The notes under the pieces were generated by a model that was given only the letters and a program-made list of their open reading frames with translations, was not told the DNA's origin and did not search any database. Positions 62,455 to 64,000 of a DNA stretch of 64,000 nt are shown piece after piece. The stretch comes from Sinanaerobacter sp. ZZT-01 (lineage in GTDB: Bacteria > Bacillota > Clostridia > Peptostreptococcales > Anaerovoracaceae). Numbering within the stretch: position 1 is the stretch's first letter; the number at the start of each line of letters is the position of its first letter. Location: assembly GCF_035621135.1 (NCBI RefSeq), contig NZ_CP141728.1, positions 1,240,001 to 1,304,000 on the forward strand, given 5' to 3'. The position numbers were made by a program, and so were the translations under genes.

Positions 62455-63651
62455 TTATTTTTTCGATGCTTTTATTTCATCCATCAACACTTTAAACTTC
62501 GGTAAAGCATTAACAATGGTTTCATGCGCAACACAATAGGCAATTCTGACATATCCCGGACAAGCAAATGCACTTCCCGGTACCAATAGTAAATTATACT
62601 TTTTGGCAAGCTGGCAAAATTCTGCATCCTTTTCAATTGGCGTTTTTACAAATAAGTAAAAAGCTCCTTCTGGCTTAATGCACTCATATCCTGCATCGCA
62701 AAGTCCCTTATAAAGGGTCTCTCTGTTTTTATTATAAAACGCAAGATCAACCTCTTCATTCAAGCATCTTCCAATCGCTCTTTGAAGTAGAGAAGGCGCA
62801 TTTACAAAGCCTAAAATACGGGTAGCAACATTTGCTGCTGCAATGATATTTTCAAAGTCTGCTGCCTCATTTGGAATGACCAAATACCCAATTCGTTCTC
62901 CCGGAAGAGAAAGCGATTTGCTGTAAGAATATCCAACAATGGTATTTTTATAATACGGCGTTACATATGGAACAACCACACCATCATAAGCAAGCTCTCT
63001 GTATGGTTCATCTGCAATTAAGTAAATATCTGTGCCGAATTCTTTCTGCTTTTCATTGAGAACAGCAGCCAATGCCCGAAGTGTCTCTTCCGTATAAACC
63101 ACACCGGTCGGATTATTCGGCGAGTTGATAATGACTGCCTTTGTTTTGGAAGTCAGTTTTTCACGAAACTCAACCAGATTTGGCTGAAAATCCGTTGTAT
63201 TAGCCGATACAACGACTAAGTCTGCATCATAATTCGCGGCATAGCTGCGATATTCTCCAAAGTATGGAGCAAACGCCACCACTTCATCTCCCGGATTCAG
63301 TAAAGTCTTTAATATAACATTGATTCCTCCTGCAGCTCCAACCGTCATGATTATGTTATTATGATCAAAGGAAGTCCCATATTTTTTATTGATTGATAAG
63401 GCAATTTTTTCTCGAATGTCTTCATACCCTGAATTATTCATATATCCATGCACAAAAGTTGGCTCTTCTTCATTTAAAACATCAATAATAGCCTCTTTAA
63501 CCTTTGCCGGTGCCGGTACATTCGGGTTACCTAAGCTAAAGTCATACACATTTTCTGCACCATACTTTTCAGCAAGAAGTTTACCTTCTTCAAACATTGC
63601 ACGTATTGTCGAACTTCCTTCAACAAATGCAACCATTTTCTTTGAAATCAT
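62455..63651 (-). CDS. PLP-dependent aminotransferase (class I/II, AspC type)
   Basis: The 398-aa enzyme carries VYDFSLGNPNVPAP, SPNNPTGVVYTEETL, the PLP lysine in GYSYSKSLSLPGERIGYL and a C-terminal RIAYCVAHETI. Class I aminotransferases of this group act on aspartate, aromatic or branched amino acids. I start at 63651, preceded by AAAGGAG; a GTG at 63678 is upstream of that site. It ends at a strong terminator. Confidence 0.93.
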   Translation of the reverse strand: MISKKMVAFVEGSSTIRAMFEEGKLLAEKYGAENVYDFSLGNPNVPAPAKVKEAIIDVLNEEEPTFVHGYMNNSGYEDIREKIALSINKKYGTSFDHNNIIMTVGAAGGINVILKTLLNPGDEVVAFAPYFGEYRSYAANYDADLVVVSANTTDFQPNLVEFREKLTSKTKAVIINSPNNPTGVVYTEETLRALAAVLNEKQKEFGTDIYLIADEPYRELAYDGVVVPYVTPYYKNTIVGYSYSKSLSLPGERIGYLVIPNEAADFENIIAAANVATRILGFVNAPSLLQRAIGRCLNEEVDLAFYNKNRETLYKGLCDAGYECIKPEGAFYLFVKTPIEKDAEFCQLAKKYNLLLVPGSAFACPGYVRIAYCVAHETIVNALPKFKVLMDEIKASKK

Positions 63652-63870
63652 GTTTTCCTCACTCCTTTTACTTATCACTATACAAATTAAAATAATTTTA
63701 AACTTTTTACTTCTTTATCTCCATAGGTATTGGGTAAAATTCAAATTCTTATAAAGCTTTTTCGGTACTTCTTCATGCTGCTATAACTGCATCCTCTCAC
63801 GTTCTTTGCTCTTGTACATGCTTAATATTATCATAATCTTCCACATTCATTCTGTCAATGAAACTACTGA

Positions 63871-64000
63871 TTATTTCCAAGGCTCTTGTGGATCGGTCCC
63901 ATATAATTGTACGATTTCTAAACAGGAACTATTCGCCAGATCTTTTGGCGTCACAATTTTACCTCCATCGCCGTCCAAATCATATCCAAATTGCCAATAG
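63871..64000 (-). CDS. C-terminal end of a protein running off the right edge
   Basis: A minus-strand frame enters from the right edge and stops at 63871. The 42 visible residues end KIVTPKDLANSSCLEIVQLYGTDPQEPWK preceded by YDLDGDGG, which could be a Ca-binding or EF-like loop. I cannot identify the family from this end. Confidence 0.4.
   Translation of the reverse strand, partial: YWQFGYDLDGDGGKIVTPKDLANSSCLEIVQLYGTDPQEPWK

Noticed and set aside
63806-64000. 64-residue plus-strand frame at the right edge
   Set aside because: No ribosome binding site, and the minus-strand frame over the same bases has a more protein-like composition.

Overview
The window reads as a chromosomal segment of a low-GC, anaerobic, probably spore-forming Firmicute of the class Clostridia. 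Support for this: anaerobic (cobalt-early) cobalamin synthesis, [FeFe]-hydrogenase maturases HydE/G/F, separate CoaB and CoaC proteins, strong GGAGG ribosome binding sites, a YtaF-like sporulation membrane protein, and a BclA-like collagen protein behind a sigma-K-like promoter. No integrase, transposase or CRISPR array is visible.

Layout. 1-14.1 kb (minus strand): a cobalamin block. A leading glycosyltransferase, cbiG, hemB, hemL, cbiET, cbiA and a His-tailed permease form one run. A cobalamin riboswitch with its own terminator then controls cbiM-N-Q-O (cobalt uptake), cbiK and cbiD; cbiD leaves the window. 14.3-20.1 kb: MocR and Lrp regulators, a nitroreductase, a two-part chromate transporter, PutP and DUF951. 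20.1-30.8 kb: serS, a long glutamine synthetase, a UPF0182 membrane protein, a divergent PEP carboxykinase, a zinc-ribbon membrane protein and a small Ser/Asn/Arg-rich protein with a sigma-E-like promoter. 31-35.5 kb: tRNA-Lys, an M20 amidohydrolase with a YfcC transporter, YtaF and a cold-shock protein.

35.9-42.6 kb holds the most unusual system. A six-gene operon encodes a NifH-like Fe protein, two very small nitrogenase component-1-like proteins (169 and 358 aa) and a FecBCD-type ABC importer. It lies behind a cobalamin-type riboswitch with an altered B12 box and an attenuator terminator, and a LysR regulator diverges from it. The cysteine pattern (three ligands on the small subunit, one on the large) suggests a single 3+1 [4Fe-4S] cluster, as in dark-operative protochlorophyllide reductase rather than nitrogenase. 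My inference is uptake and reductive processing of a tetrapyrrole or corrinoid.

42.8-50.8 kb: an AGCS symporter, tRNA-Pro, the collagen-like exosporium protein, small hypotheticals, a CNNM/CorC protein, a third cobalamin riboswitch ahead of only a 100-aa Rpn-like fragment, and coaB/coaC. 50.8-55.2 kb: a hydrogenase maturation operon (TM1266-like regulator, hydE, hydG, hydF) preceded by a 140-nt structured leader whose closing helix competes with a terminator, which is riboswitch architecture I cannot assign to a known class. 55.4-64 kb: dsdA-vanR-vanS-vanY-like genes, a cation diffusion facilitator, a PocR/AraC regulator, an aminotransferase and a partial gene at the right edge.
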